DNA of 64,000 bases from Inquilinus sp. Marseille-Q2685 (GTDB lineage Bacteria > Pseudomonadota > Alphaproteobacteria > DSM-16000 > Inquilinaceae), in the NCBI RefSeq assembly GCF_916619195.1, contig NZ_CAKAKL010000001.1, forward strand, positions 310,001-374,000, read 5' to 3'. Below are positions 36,039 through 44,269 of this stretch, one piece after another; within the stretch, counting starts at the first letter, position 1; each line of letters starts with the position of its first letter. A program made the position numbers and the translations under genes. The notes beneath the pieces were generated by a model that had not been told where the DNA came from, ran no database searches, and saw nothing but the letters and a program-made list of their open reading frames with translations.

Positions 36039-37421
36039 TCAAGCCCCGAAGCGCAGCACCACCGAGAATCCCTCGGCCGGGTCCTGCCGGAACTCGACCC
36101 GGCCGCGATGGGCCTTCATCACCTCGGCGGCGATGGCCAGGCCCAGGCCGGTGCCGTCCTCCGAACCGGAATGGAACGGCTCCAGCGCCCGCGCCCGGTC
36201 GGCCTCCGCGATGCCCGGGCCGTCGTCGTTGATCTCGATCCAAGCGCCATTTGGCCAGGCGCCCTCCGCGCCGTCGCCGACGCGAACCAGCAGCCGGGTC
36301 TCGGCGCCATGCGCCAGGGCGTTGTGGATGATGTTGGACAGGGCCTCGCGCAGGCTGACGGCGTCGCCATCGACCATCACCGGCTCCTCCGGCGCCTCGA
36401 AGGCGATGCGCACGTCGCGGTCGAAGGACAGCGGCACCGACGCCGCCAGGACCGTCCGCGCCAGCTCCACCAGATCGACCGGAGCGAAGGCGCCGATCTC
36501 GCCGCGATGGATCACCATGGCGTGGTTCAGCAGCTGGTTGGTCAGCCGCCCCAGCTCCGCCGTGCGCTGCCGCACCCGCTCCATCTGCTGCTGGCGCCGG
36601 CCGGCCGATCTCTCGTGGCCCAGCAGCTCGACCTGGGCGTCCAGCGCGGCCAGCGGCGTGCGGATCTGGTGCGCGGCGTCGGCGATGAAGCGCTGCATCA
36701 GGCCGATGCGGCCGGCCAGCCGGCCCATGAACAGGTTGATCGACGACACCAGGGTGCGGATCTCGGTCGGCGTGGCGACGTCGAGCGGCTTGAGGTCGTC
36801 CGGCGCCCGGTCGGCCAGCGCCTTCTCGATCCGGATCAGCGGCGCCAGCGCCCAGCGCACCGCCACCGCGCCGGCCACCATGGTCAGCATCCCCATGGCC
36901 AGGACGATCAGCACCGCCTGGCGGGTCAGGGACCGGGCCAGGGCATCGCGGGCCCGGGTGGTCTGGGCCAGCACCACCGTGGCCCAGCCACCATCGCTGT
37001 CATCCATCCGGCGGCCCAGCACGGCGACCCGCACCGCCTCCCCCTGGAAGCTGCCATCCTCGACCACCACGCCGTGCCGGGCCTGCTGGGCCGCGGCGGG
37101 ATCGAGCGCGAGGTCGGGATATCCCGCCACCACCACGCCGCGCGGGTCGACCACCTTGTAGTAGACGAGGTCGTAGGCGGAGAGGGAGGCGAAGGCCGCG
37201 ACCGGCGGGTCCAGCGCCACCACCCCGCCCTGCATGAACACGTTCTCGGCCACCTGCACCGCGCCGCCGACCAGCAGGCGGTCATAGGCCTCGCCGGCCG
37301 CTAGCCGGGCGTAATGCGCGGCGGCGGCGATCACCCCGGCGGTGCCGAGGCAGACCACCACCGCGATGAAGGCGAGGATGCGGACATAGAGCGAGCCGCG
37401 GATCCGGTCAGCCGACGACAA
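36039..37421 (-). CDS. Sensor histidine kinase, TctE/QseC-like
   Basis: 460 residues. TM1 is at about 13-35, the periplasmic sensor domain at about 36-168 and TM2 at about 169-189, followed by a HAMP-like linker. The HisKA dimerisation helix has phospho-acceptor H251 in IADAAHQIRTPL, and the ATPase domain shows N box NIIHNALAHG, G1 DDGPGIAE and G2 GTGLGLAIA. It overlaps the response-regulator gene by 14 bases. The pair is divergent from a NitT/TauT importer and probably controls it in response to a periplasmic ligand. Confidence 0.92.
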   Translation of the reverse strand: MSSADRIRGSLYVRILAFIAVVVCLGTAGVIAAAAHYARLAAGEAYDRLLVGGAVQVAENVFMQGGVVALDPPVAAFASLSAYDLVYYKVVDPRGVVVAGYPDLALDPAAAQQARHGVVVEDGSFQGEAVRVAVLGRRMDDSDGGWATVVLAQTTRARDALARSLTRQAVLIVLAMGMLTMVAGAVAVRWALAPLIRIEKALADRAPDDLKPLDVATPTEIRTLVSSINLFMGRLAGRIGLMQRFIADAAHQIRTPLAALDAQVELLGHERSAGRRQQQMERVRQRTAELGRLTNQLLNHAMVIHRGEIGAFAPVDLVELARTVLAASVPLSFDRDVRIAFEAPEEPVMVDGDAVSLREALSNIIHNALAHGAETRLLVRVGDGAEGAWPNGAWIEINDDGPGIAEADRARALEPFHSGSEDGTGLGLAIAAEVMKAHRGRVEFRQDPAEGFSVVLRFGA

Positions 37422-38073
37422 GCTGATACCCGAGGCCGCGCAGCGTCCGGATCTCGACCGAGGATCCCGCCAGCTTGCGGCGGATCCGGGTCACGTACTG
37501 CTCCACCGCGTTTGGGCTCGGCTCCTGGTCGAAGCTGTAGATCTGGTCCAGCAGGTCGTCCTTGGAGACGATGCGGCCGGGCCGCGTCGCCAGGATCTCC
37601 AGCACCGTCAGCTCGCGCCGGGTCAGGTCCAGCGGCCGGCCTTGGACAGCGGCCAGCCGCGCCGCGCGGTCGATGGTGACGTCGCCGCAGGTCAGCACAT
37701 TGCTGCTGTCGCCGGTCCGGCGGCGCAGCAGGGCGCGGGCCCGCGCCTCCAGCTCACGGTAGTCGAAGGGCTTGACCAGGTAGTCGTCGGCGCCGAGGTC
37801 GAGCGCGCCGACCCGGTCCTCGACGCCGGAGCGGGCGGTCAGCACCAGCACCGGGGTGGACCGGCGCCGCGCCCGCAGCTCCTTCAAGAGGGCGATGCCG
37901 TCGCGGCCCGGCAGCATGATGTCGAGCACCAGCAGGTCGTAATCCTGCACCCCGAGCATGTCTCCGGCCGCCTCGCCGTCGCGCTCCCAGTCGACCGCAT
38001 GGCCCATGCGCTCAAGTCGGGCGACGATCGCCTCGCCGATATCCGCCGTGTCCTCGACCACCAGGATGCGCAC
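37408..38073 (-). CDS. OmpR-family response regulator, TctD-like
   Basis: 221 residues. The receiver domain has acidic D8, the phosphorylated D51 in LVLDIMLPGRDG and K101 in LVKPFDY. The winged-helix output domain (about 125-220) has RRELTVLEILATRPGR and VEQYVTRIRRKL. GTG at 38073 was chosen because it starts directly at RILVVEDT and follows GGAGAG. The divergent transporter begins about 100 bases away and is the likely target. Confidence 0.93.
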   Translation of the reverse strand: MRILVVEDTADIGEAIVARLERMGHAVDWERDGEAAGDMLGVQDYDLLVLDIMLPGRDGIALLKELRARRRSTPVLVLTARSGVEDRVGALDLGADDYLVKPFDYRELEARARALLRRRTGDSSNVLTCGDVTIDRAARLAAVQGRPLDLTRRELTVLEILATRPGRIVSKDDLLDQIYSFDQEPSPNAVEQYVTRIRRKLAGSSVEIRTLRGLGYQLVVG

Positions 38074-38175
38074 GGGCTCTCCACTGTTCCGATTCCGAGT
38101 CAGGCTGGCGTCAGCTTGATGCGGAACACTCCCTGCAACGGCCCGCCGAAGCGGTGCCGCTGCCAGGGAGGATAT

Positions 38176-38949
38176 ATGGCCATCGTGCAATCGCCGCCAG
38201 CAGACGCGTTGCTCTCCGTCCGCCAGGTCACGCTGCAGTACAAGACCGACCAGGCGGTGGTCACCGCCACCCATCGCGTCGATTTCGACGTCCACCCCTC
38301 CGACCGTTTCATCCTGCTCGGGCCGTCCGGCTGCGGGAAGTCGACGCTGCTGAAGGCGATCGGCGGCTACATCGCGCCGACCGAGGGCGAGATCCGGCTG
38401 AAGGGCCGTGCGGTGTCCGAGCCCGGGCCGGACCGGATGATGGTGTTCCAGGAATTCGACCAACTGCTGCCCTGGAAGACGGTGCGCGAGAACGTCGCCT
38501 TCGCGCTGATCGCCAGCCGCCGCCTGGGCCCGGCCGAGGCGCGCGACCGCGCCGGCCACTACATCGAGAAGGTCGGCCTCGCCAAGTTCGCCGACAGCTA
38601 CCCGCACATGCTGTCGGGCGGCATGAAGCAGCGCGTCGCCATCGCCCGCGGCATGGCGATGGAGCCGGACGTGCTGCTGATGGACGAGCCCTTCGCCGCG
38701 CTCGACGCCCTGACCCGCCGGCGCATGCAGGACGAGCTGCTGCAGCTGTGGGAGGACACGCGCTTCACCGTGCTGTTCGTCACCCATTCGATCGAGGAGG
38801 CGATCCGCATCGGCAACCGCATCCTGCTGCTGTCGCCGCATCCGGGGCAGGTGAAGGCCGAGCTGAACAGCATCGGCCGCGACGACTGGGGCACCGCCGC
38901 CCAGGGCGCGCTGGAGGCGCGCATCAACGACATGCTGTTCGTCCATTGA
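38176..38949 (+). CDS. NitT/TauT-type ABC transporter ATP-binding protein (second system)
   Basis: 257 residues: Walker A GPSGCGKST near residue 53, Q-loop MVFQEFDQLLPWK, signature LSGGMKQR, Walker [13 protein letters not shown] and switch [16 protein letters not shown] lies six bases before the ATG at 38176. It leads a three-gene operon (ATPase, permease, binding protein), a different order from the first NitT/TauT system. Confidence 0.93.
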   Translation: MAIVQSPPADALLSVRQVTLQYKTDQAVVTATHRVDFDVHPSDRFILLGPSGCGKSTLLKAIGGYIAPTEGEIRLKGRAVSEPGPDRMMVFQEFDQLLPWKTVRENVAFALIASRRLGPAEARDRAGHYIEKVGLAKFADSYPHMLSGGMKQRVAIARGMAMEPDVLLMDEPFAALDALTRRRMQDELLQLWEDTRFTVLFVTHSIEEAIRIGNRILLLSPHPGQVKAELNSIGRDDWGTAAQGALEARINDMLFVH

Positions 38950-38960
38950 GGGCCGCCACC

Positions 38961-39842
38961 ATGACCGACACGACCATTGCCGGGGGCGTCGCCTTCCGGC
39001 CCGAGATACTGCGCGACACGCCGAAGACCGACATCCCGCCGGTGGAAAAGGCGATCTCCCCGGTCGAGCGGGTCTATCGCTTAGGCTTCGTGCGCAAGAC
39101 GCTGATCCTGCTGGTCTTGGCCCTGATCTGGGAGGGCTATGGCCGCTGGCTGGGCAACCCGCTGCTGTTCCCGTCCTTCACCGAGACGCTCGACGCGTTC
39201 CTGAGCAACATCGGCAACGGCGTGCTGCCGGCGCGGGCGGCGGCGTCGCTGCAGACGCTGGTGATCGGCTACGCCATCGGCATTGCGCTCGCGGCGGTGC
39301 TGACCACGGTCGCCATCGGCTCGCGCATCGGCGCCGACCTGCTGGAGACCCTGACCTCGATGTTCAACCCGTTGCCGGCGATCGCGCTCTTGCCGCTCGC
39401 CCTGATCTGGTTCGGGCTGGGACAGGGCAGCGTGATCTTCGTCCTGGTCCATTCGGTGCTGTGGGCGATCGCGCTGAACACCCATTCCGGCTTCCGCGCC
39501 GTATCCAACACGCTGCGCATGGTCGGGCTGAATTACGGGCTGCGGCGGCTGTCGCTGGTGCGGCACATCCTGATCCCGGCGGCGTTCCCGTCGATCCTGA
39601 CCGGGCTGAAGGTCGGCTGGGCCTTCGCCTGGCGCACCCTGATCGCGGCCGAGCTGGTGTTCGGCGTCTCCTCCGGCTCCGGCGGCCTCGGCTGGTTCAT
39701 CTACGAGAACCGCAACCAGCTGGAGACCGCGAACGTCTTCGCCGGCCTGTTCACCGTCATCCTCATCGGCCTGTTCGTCGAGAACGTGGTCTTCGCCACG
39801 ATCGAGAAGAAGACCATCCGGCGCTGGGGCATGCAGCACTGA
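38961..39842 (+). CDS. NitT/TauT-type ABC transporter permease (second system)
   Basis: 293 residues with a ~45-residue hydrophilic N-terminus, then about six membrane helices and an ATPase-contact loop around LRMVGLNYGLRRLSLVRHI. A single permease is present, so the channel is probably a homodimer. It is 11 bases downstream of the ATPase gene. Confidence 0.92.
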   Translation: MTDTTIAGGVAFRPEILRDTPKTDIPPVEKAISPVERVYRLGFVRKTLILLVLALIWEGYGRWLGNPLLFPSFTETLDAFLSNIGNGVLPARAAASLQTLVIGYAIGIALAAVLTTVAIGSRIGADLLETLTSMFNPLPAIALLPLALIWFGLGQGSVIFVLVHSVLWAIALNTHSGFRAVSNTLRMVGLNYGLRRLSLVRHILIPAAFPSILTGLKVGWAFAWRTLIAAELVFGVSSGSGGLGWFIYENRNQLETANVFAGLFTVILIGLFVENVVFATIEKKTIRRWGMQH

Positions 39843-39858
39843 CGATTTGTGCAACAAC

Positions 39859-39877
39859 GGGCCGGATCGGCCGGCCC
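39859..39877 (+). other. Stem-loop ahead of the binding-protein gene
   Basis: GGGCCGG (39859-39865) and CCGGCCC (39871-39877) form a perfect 7-bp stem with a five-base loop in the 52-base gap between permease and binding protein. Such hairpins often protect binding-protein mRNA and let it be made in excess. No T-run follows. Confidence 0.4.
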
Positions 39878-39894
39878 GGACAAGGGAGGACACC

Positions 39895-40911
39895 ATGGGA
39901 ATGATGAAGAGCTTCGCCGCGGCGGCGATCGCAACGGCGATCGGGCTCGGCCTCGCCGGCGCGGCGCGGGCCGAGGTCAGCGAGATCCGGGTCTCCAAGG
40001 GCTACGGCATCCTGTACCTGCCGCTGATCGTGATGCAGGACCAGAAGCTGTTCGAGAAGCAGGCCAAGGCGGCCGGCCTCGGCGACGTCGCGGTGAAATG
40101 GGTGATGCTCGACGGCGGCAACGTCATCAATGACGCGATGATGGCCGGCACGCTCGACTTCGCCGGCACCGGCGCGCCGGGCTTTATCACCCTCTGGGCT
40201 AAGGCCAAGGGCATCCCGAATGTCGAGGTCACCGGCATCAGCGGGCTCAGCTCGACCTCGCTCTGGCTCAACAGCAACAAGCCGGAGCTGACGTCGCTGG
40301 CCGATTTCGGGCCGGCGGACAAGATCGCCCTGCCGGGCATCAAGACCTCGCTGTCGGCCGTGGTGCTGCAGATGATGGCGGCCAAGCAGTTCGGCCGCGA
40401 GAACTTCGCCCAGCTCGACCCGATGACGGTCAGCCTGCCGCATCCCGACGCGCTGGCGGCGCTGACCTCGGGCCAGACCGAGGTGAAGGCGCATTTCACC
40501 TCGCCGCCCTTCTCCTATCTCGAGGTCAAGAACCCGGCTATCCACCGCGTCGCCAGTTCGGTCGACGTGATCGGCAACATCACGCTCGACGTCGTCTTCG
40601 CCCCGAAGCGCTTCGTCGACGCTAACCCGAAGACGGTGGACGCCTTCCTCGCCGCGCTCGACGAGGCCAACGCCTTCATCGCCGCGCACAAGCAGGAGAC
40701 GGCGGAGATCTTCTCGCGCAGCTCGGCGGTGAAGATCTCGCCGGAGGAGGTGCTGGAGATCCTGAACGACCCGGACACCCGGTTCTCCACCACCCCGACC
40801 AAGGTGATGGACTTCGCCGACTTCATGCACCTGGCCGGCACCATCAAGGTGAAGCCGGCGAGCTGGACTGAGCTGTTCATCCCGCAGCTTGCAAGCCGGG
40901 CCGGGAGCTGA
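39895..40911 (+). CDS. NitT/TauT-type ABC transporter substrate-binding protein (second system)
   Basis: 338 residues. The signal peptide covers about residues 1-26 (ending GAARAE). The mature domain has the NMT1/SsuA-like fold with GYGILYLPLIVMQDQKLFEKQ, AGTLDFAGTGAPGF and SGQTEVKAHFTSPPFSYLE. GGGAGGACACC precedes the ATG. A terminator hairpin follows 14 bases after the stop. The ligand is unknown; aromatic or sulfonate compounds are typical for the family. Confidence 0.9.
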   Translation: MGMMKSFAAAAIATAIGLGLAGAARAEVSEIRVSKGYGILYLPLIVMQDQKLFEKQAKAAGLGDVAVKWVMLDGGNVINDAMMAGTLDFAGTGAPGFITLWAKAKGIPNVEVTGISGLSSTSLWLNSNKPELTSLADFGPADKIALPGIKTSLSAVVLQMMAAKQFGRENFAQLDPMTVSLPHPDALAALTSGQTEVKAHFTSPPFSYLEVKNPAIHRVASSVDVIGNITLDVVFAPKRFVDANPKTVDAFLAALDEANAFIAAHKQETAEIFSRSSAVKISPEEVLEILNDPDTRFSTTPTKVMDFADFMHLAGTIKVKPASWTELFIPQLASRAGS

Positions 40912-40925
40912 CGGCGGGGGACTCC

Positions 40926-40950
40926 GGTCTCTTCGGGTAGAGACCTTTCC
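40926..40950 (+). terminator. Rho-independent terminator of the second NitT/TauT operon
   Basis: GGTCTCT (40926-40932) and AGAGACC (40939-40945) form a perfect 7-bp stem with loop TCGGGT, followed by TTTCC. It sits 14 bases after the binding-protein stop and 23 bases before the insertion sequence. Confidence 0.7.
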
Positions 40951-40973
40951 TGAAATCCCTATACCGTCATTGC

Positions 40974-42034
40974 TGTGCATGTTCATTAATTCGTTGATCG
41001 ATGCCGGCGAGAAGGAGGCGGCATCGATGCGGGACAACAGCTACGACCGGACGATCGAGCGCAACTATCTGCAGAAGTGGCGCTTCCTGATCCCGGAATA
41101 CGAGGCGGTGAAGGCCGGGACGTCACAGACGTTCCGGCGGGTCGGCGAGTTCTACCGGCATCACGGCACCTGCTCGCAGACCTTCCGCAAGTATTACAAC
41201 CGCTATCTGCTCAGCGGCTCGGAGCAGGATCTGCTGCCGCAGCGGCGCGGACCGAAGTGGCGCGAGCGCCGCGACCCCGACGGCATCGAGGCCGAGATCC
41301 TGGCCTGCCGCCAGCGCGGCCTCAACCGCTACGAGATCCATGCCGTCTTGCGGGAGACGCGCCAGGATGTATCGTCCTTGCCGTCACCCTCCACCATCTA
41401 CCGCAGGCTCAAGCAGCATGGCCTGAACCGCAAGACCAAGGCCATGGTCGAGACCAAGCGCAGGATCATCAAGACCATGCTCGGCGAGATGGGCCATGTC
41501 GACCTGCACCAGCTGCCCCGCGACATGTTCCTGCAGCCGCCCGCCAAGCCGGCCTACCTCGTCTGCCTGATCGACGCCTGCTCCCGCCTGGCCTGGGCCG
41601 AGATCCTCGCCAGCAAGAAGGCCCTGCCGGTGATGTTCCGCACCCTGAAGATGATCAACACCCTCAACGCCAACTACGGCCTGCAGTTCAAGGACATCCT
41701 CACCGACAACGGCGCCGAGTTCGCCTCCCGGCAACACCCCGAAGACCACCCCTTCGAGGCCATGCTCCTCGAGCTCGGCATCAACCACCGCTACACCAGG
41801 CCCTACCGGCCCCAGACCAACGGCAAGGCCGAACGCTTCTGGCGCACCCTCAACGACGACCTGATCGACGGCGCCACCTTCGACCACCTCGAACACTTCT
41901 CCAACGAGCTGTTCGAATACCTCGTCTACTACAACGCCTTCAGGCCTCACCAAGCCCTCGATGGCCTTACCCCAAAGGCCTTCGCTCTCACCAAAACCCA
42001 ACCCAACCGATCAGCGAATTCCTGAACCTCTACA
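40974..42034 (+). mobile_element. IS481-like insertion sequence with terminal inverted repeats and 5-bp target duplication
   Basis: A 1061-bp element. The left end TGTGCATGTTCATTAATTCG and the inverted right end TGTAGAGGTTCAGGAATTCG match at 14 of 20 positions, and the match goes on through TGATCG. Both begin TGT, as in the IS481 family. ATTGC at 40969-40973 is repeated at 42035-42039 directly outside the ends, so the target duplication is intact. One transposase gene fills the element. The insertion looks recent because both ends and the duplication are undamaged. Confidence 0.88.
41027..42025 (+). CDS. IS481-family DDE transposase
   Basis: 332 residues. An N-terminal helix-turn-helix region (about 25-130) with SQTFRRVGEFYRHHG and YEIHAVL is followed by an rve catalytic core. 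DDE residues are visible as the Asp of MGHVDLHQL, the Asp of ILTDNGAEF and the Glu of TNGKAERFWRTL, then YYNAFRPHQALDGLTP, the hallmark C-terminus. ATG at 41027 has AAGGAGG upstream; an in-frame ATG at 40979 lies within the terminal repeat and is less likely. The gene is intact and ends inside the right terminal repeat. Confidence 0.9.
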   Translation: MRDNSYDRTIERNYLQKWRFLIPEYEAVKAGTSQTFRRVGEFYRHHGTCSQTFRKYYNRYLLSGSEQDLLPQRRGPKWRERRDPDGIEAEILACRQRGLNRYEIHAVLRETRQDVSSLPSPSTIYRRLKQHGLNRKTKAMVETKRRIIKTMLGEMGHVDLHQLPRDMFLQPPAKPAYLVCLIDACSRLAWAEILASKKALPVMFRTLKMINTLNANYGLQFKDILTDNGAEFASRQHPEDHPFEAMLLELGINHRYTRPYRPQTNGKAERFWRTLNDDLIDGATFDHLEHFSNELFEYLVYYNAFRPHQALDGLTPKAFALTKTQPNRSANS

Positions 42035-42207
42035 ATTGCGAGCGTAGCGAAGCAGTCCAGGGCCAGCGCGAACCGGCCCCTGGATTGCTTCGTCGGCTTC
42101 GCCTTCTCGCGATGACGGTGAAGGGGGACCGCGCCGCCAGGCACCCTTCCGCCGACCATGTCCGAAAACCGCGAGCGCGATCGCTCCGGACGTGACATGG
42201 TCGGGGT

Positions 42208-43719
42208 ATGGAAACGCTCGACCCCGAAGCCTGCTACCGCGCCCTGGTGACCCGCGACCCGCGGTTCGACGGGCGCATCTTCGTCGGCGTGACTTCCACC
42301 GGAATCTATTGCCGCCCGGTGTGCCCGGCCCGCACGGCGAAGTTCGAGCACTGCCGGTTCTACGCCTCCGCCGCCGCGGCGCAGGAGGCCGGGTTCCGGC
42401 CCTGCCTGCGCTGCCGGCCGGAAACGGCGCCCGACCTCGCCTCCTGGCGCGGCACCTCCAACACCGTGTCGCGCGCGCTGGCGCTGATCGCCGATGGCGG
42501 GCTGGACGGGGAGGCGGGGGTGGAGGCGCTGGCCGACCGCCTCGGCGTCGGCGGCCGCCAGCTGCGCCGGCTGTTCAAGCAGCATCTCGGCGCCACGCCG
42601 GTCGCCGTGGCCCAGACCCGGCGCGTGCTGTTCGCCAAGCAGATGATCCAGGAGACGCGGATGCCGATGGCCGAGGTGGCAATGGCCGCCGGCTTCGGCA
42701 GCGTCCGCCGCTTCAACGAGACCTTCCACGACCTGTTCCGCCGCCCGCCCAGCGCGCTTCGCCGCCGGGCCTGGGCCGGGCTGCCGGTCGATTCGGTCGC
42801 CGCCGGCGGGGTGACGCTGCGGCTGCGCTACCGCCCGCCCTATGACTGGCCGGCGATGCTGGCCTATCTGCGGGCCCGCGCCATCGAGGGGGTGGAGCAG
42901 GTCGCAGGCGAGGTCTACCGCCGCAGCGTCGCCGAGGGCGAGGAGATCGGCACCGTCGAGGTCCGGCACGAGCCGGCGCGCGACAACCTGGCGGTGCTGG
43001 TGCGCTTCCCCTCGGTGCGCGCCCTGCCGGGCATCCTGGCCCGGGTGCGGCGGGTGTTCGACGTCGGCGCCGACATCGAGACGATCGGCGCCCATCTGTC
43101 GCAGGATCCGTTCCTGGCGCCGCTGGTGGCGCAGCGGCCGGGCCTGCGCGCCCCCGGCGGCTGGGACGGGTTCGAGCTGGCGGTGCGCGCCGTGCTGGGC
43201 CAGCAGGTCACGGTGGTCGCGGCCCGGCAGCTGGCCGGCCGGCTGGTGTCGATCTGCGGCGCCGAGGTGCCCGAGGCGGCGCGGCTGAACCCCGCTTTGT
43301 CCCGTGCCTTCCCATCGCCGCAGCGCGTGGCGGCGGCCGATCTCGGCGCGCTGGGCATGCCGGGGTCGCGCCGGGCGACGCTGACCGCGCTGGCCGAGGC
43401 CGCGATCGCCGACCCGCATCTGTTCCGCCCCTTCGGCACGGTGGAGGAGGCGATCGCAAGGCTGCGCCGCATCCGCGGCATCGGCGACTGGACCGCCCAA
43501 TACATCGCCCTGCGCGCGCTGCGCGAGCCCGACGCCTTCCCGGCCAGCGACATCGGCCTGCTGCGCGGCGCCGCCGACGGCGCCGGGGGGCGGCCGACCC
43601 CCGCCGACCTGCTGCAGCGGGCCGAGCCCTGGCGGCCCTGGCGCGCCTATGCCGCCCAGCATCTCTGGGCCGCCGATGCCGGGCCTGTGGCGAAGGTCGC
43701 GGGGGCGAAGCATGGCTGA
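42208..43719 (+). CDS. Ada-type methyltransferase domain fused to AraC HTH and AlkA DNA glycosylase
   Basis: 503 residues in three parts. An Ada zinc domain (about 1-75) has four cysteines, C35, C39, C66 and C69 (YCRPVCPA, FRPCLRC), and would accept methyl groups from phosphotriesters. An AraC helix-turn-helix (about 85-185) follows. The AlkA part (about 195-490) has its HhH in LRRIRGIGDWTAQYIA and a catalytic Asp in FPASDIGLL. E. coli Ada has an O6-methylguanine domain in place of AlkA. Here that activity is in the next gene, overlapping by eight bases. The protein likely senses alkylation, activates the operon and excises alkylated bases. Confidence 0.93.
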   Translation: METLDPEACYRALVTRDPRFDGRIFVGVTSTGIYCRPVCPARTAKFEHCRFYASAAAAQEAGFRPCLRCRPETAPDLASWRGTSNTVSRALALIADGGLDGEAGVEALADRLGVGGRQLRRLFKQHLGATPVAVAQTRRVLFAKQMIQETRMPMAEVAMAAGFGSVRRFNETFHDLFRRPPSALRRRAWAGLPVDSVAAGGVTLRLRYRPPYDWPAMLAYLRARAIEGVEQVAGEVYRRSVAEGEEIGTVEVRHEPARDNLAVLVRFPSVRALPGILARVRRVFDVGADIETIGAHLSQDPFLAPLVAQRPGLRAPGGWDGFELAVRAVLGQQVTVVAARQLAGRLVSICGAEVPEAARLNPALSRAFPSPQRVAAADLGALGMPGSRRATLTALAEAAIADPHLFRPFGTVEEAIARLRRIRGIGDWTAQYIALRALREPDAFPASDIGLLRGAADGAGGRPTPADLLQRAEPWRPWRAYAAQHLWAADAGPVAKVAGAKHG

Positions 43720-44245
43720 GGCGCTGGTCTTCGACCGCCTGCCGAGCCCGCTCGGCGAGCTGCTGGTCGTCGCCGACGATGCCGGCCGGCTGCGCGCCAT
43801 CGACTGGTGCGAGGAGGAACGGCTGCGCGCCCGCCTGGCCCGCAGCCTCGGTGGCGACGACTTCACGCTGGCGCCGCAGCGCAACCCGGCCGGCCTGACC
43901 GCGGCGCTGGAGGCGTATTTCGCCGGCGACCTCGCGGCGATCGACGCGCTGCCGGTCGAGGCCGCCGGCACGCCGTTCCAGCGCGCGGTGTGGGCGGCGC
44001 TGCGCGGCATCGCCTGCGGCACCACCGTGTCCTATGGCGAGATCGCCCGGCGGATCGGCCAGCCGGGCGCCATGCGCGCCGTCGGCCTCGCCAACAATGC
44101 CAACCCGATCCCGATCGTCGTGCCTTGCCACCGCGTGATCGGTGCCGACGGGTCGCTGGTCGGCTTCGGCGGCGGCCTCGACCGCAAGCGCTGGCTGCTG
44201 AACCACGAAGGCGCCGGCAGCAGGCAGCTGTCGCTCGCCATCTGA
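43712..44245 (+). CDS. ogt: Methylated-DNA-[protein]-cysteine S-methyltransferase
   Basis: 177 residues. The C-terminal domain has GTPFQRAVWAALRGIACGTTVSYGEIA and the suicide cysteine C139 in VVPCHRVIG. It repairs O6-methylguanine by irreversible transfer to the cysteine. It overlaps the Ada-AlkA gene by eight bases and is surely co-expressed with it; the two together cover the functions of Ada and AlkA. Confidence 0.95.
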   Translation: MAEALVFDRLPSPLGELLVVADDAGRLRAIDWCEEERLRARLARSLGGDDFTLAPQRNPAGLTAALEAYFAGDLAAIDALPVEAAGTPFQRAVWAALRGIACGTTVSYGEIARRIGQPGAMRAVGLANNANPIPIVVPCHRVIGADGSLVGFGGGLDRKRWLLNHEGAGSRQLSLAI

Positions 44246-44269
44246 ATCGAACCTGGGAGAGGAAAGCTC

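Larger units (their letters stand above)
40965..42117. repeat. REP-like repeat, copy 2, split by an insertion sequence
   Basis: CGTCATTGC at 40965-40973 continues, after the insertion sequence and one copy of its target duplication, with GAGCGTAGCG from 42040 to GCGATGACG at 42117. Without the insertion this is an 87-bp element with the same inverted ends (CGTCAT and ATGACG) and core (CCGGCCCCTGGAT) as the copy at 8541-8626. Confidence 0.75.
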
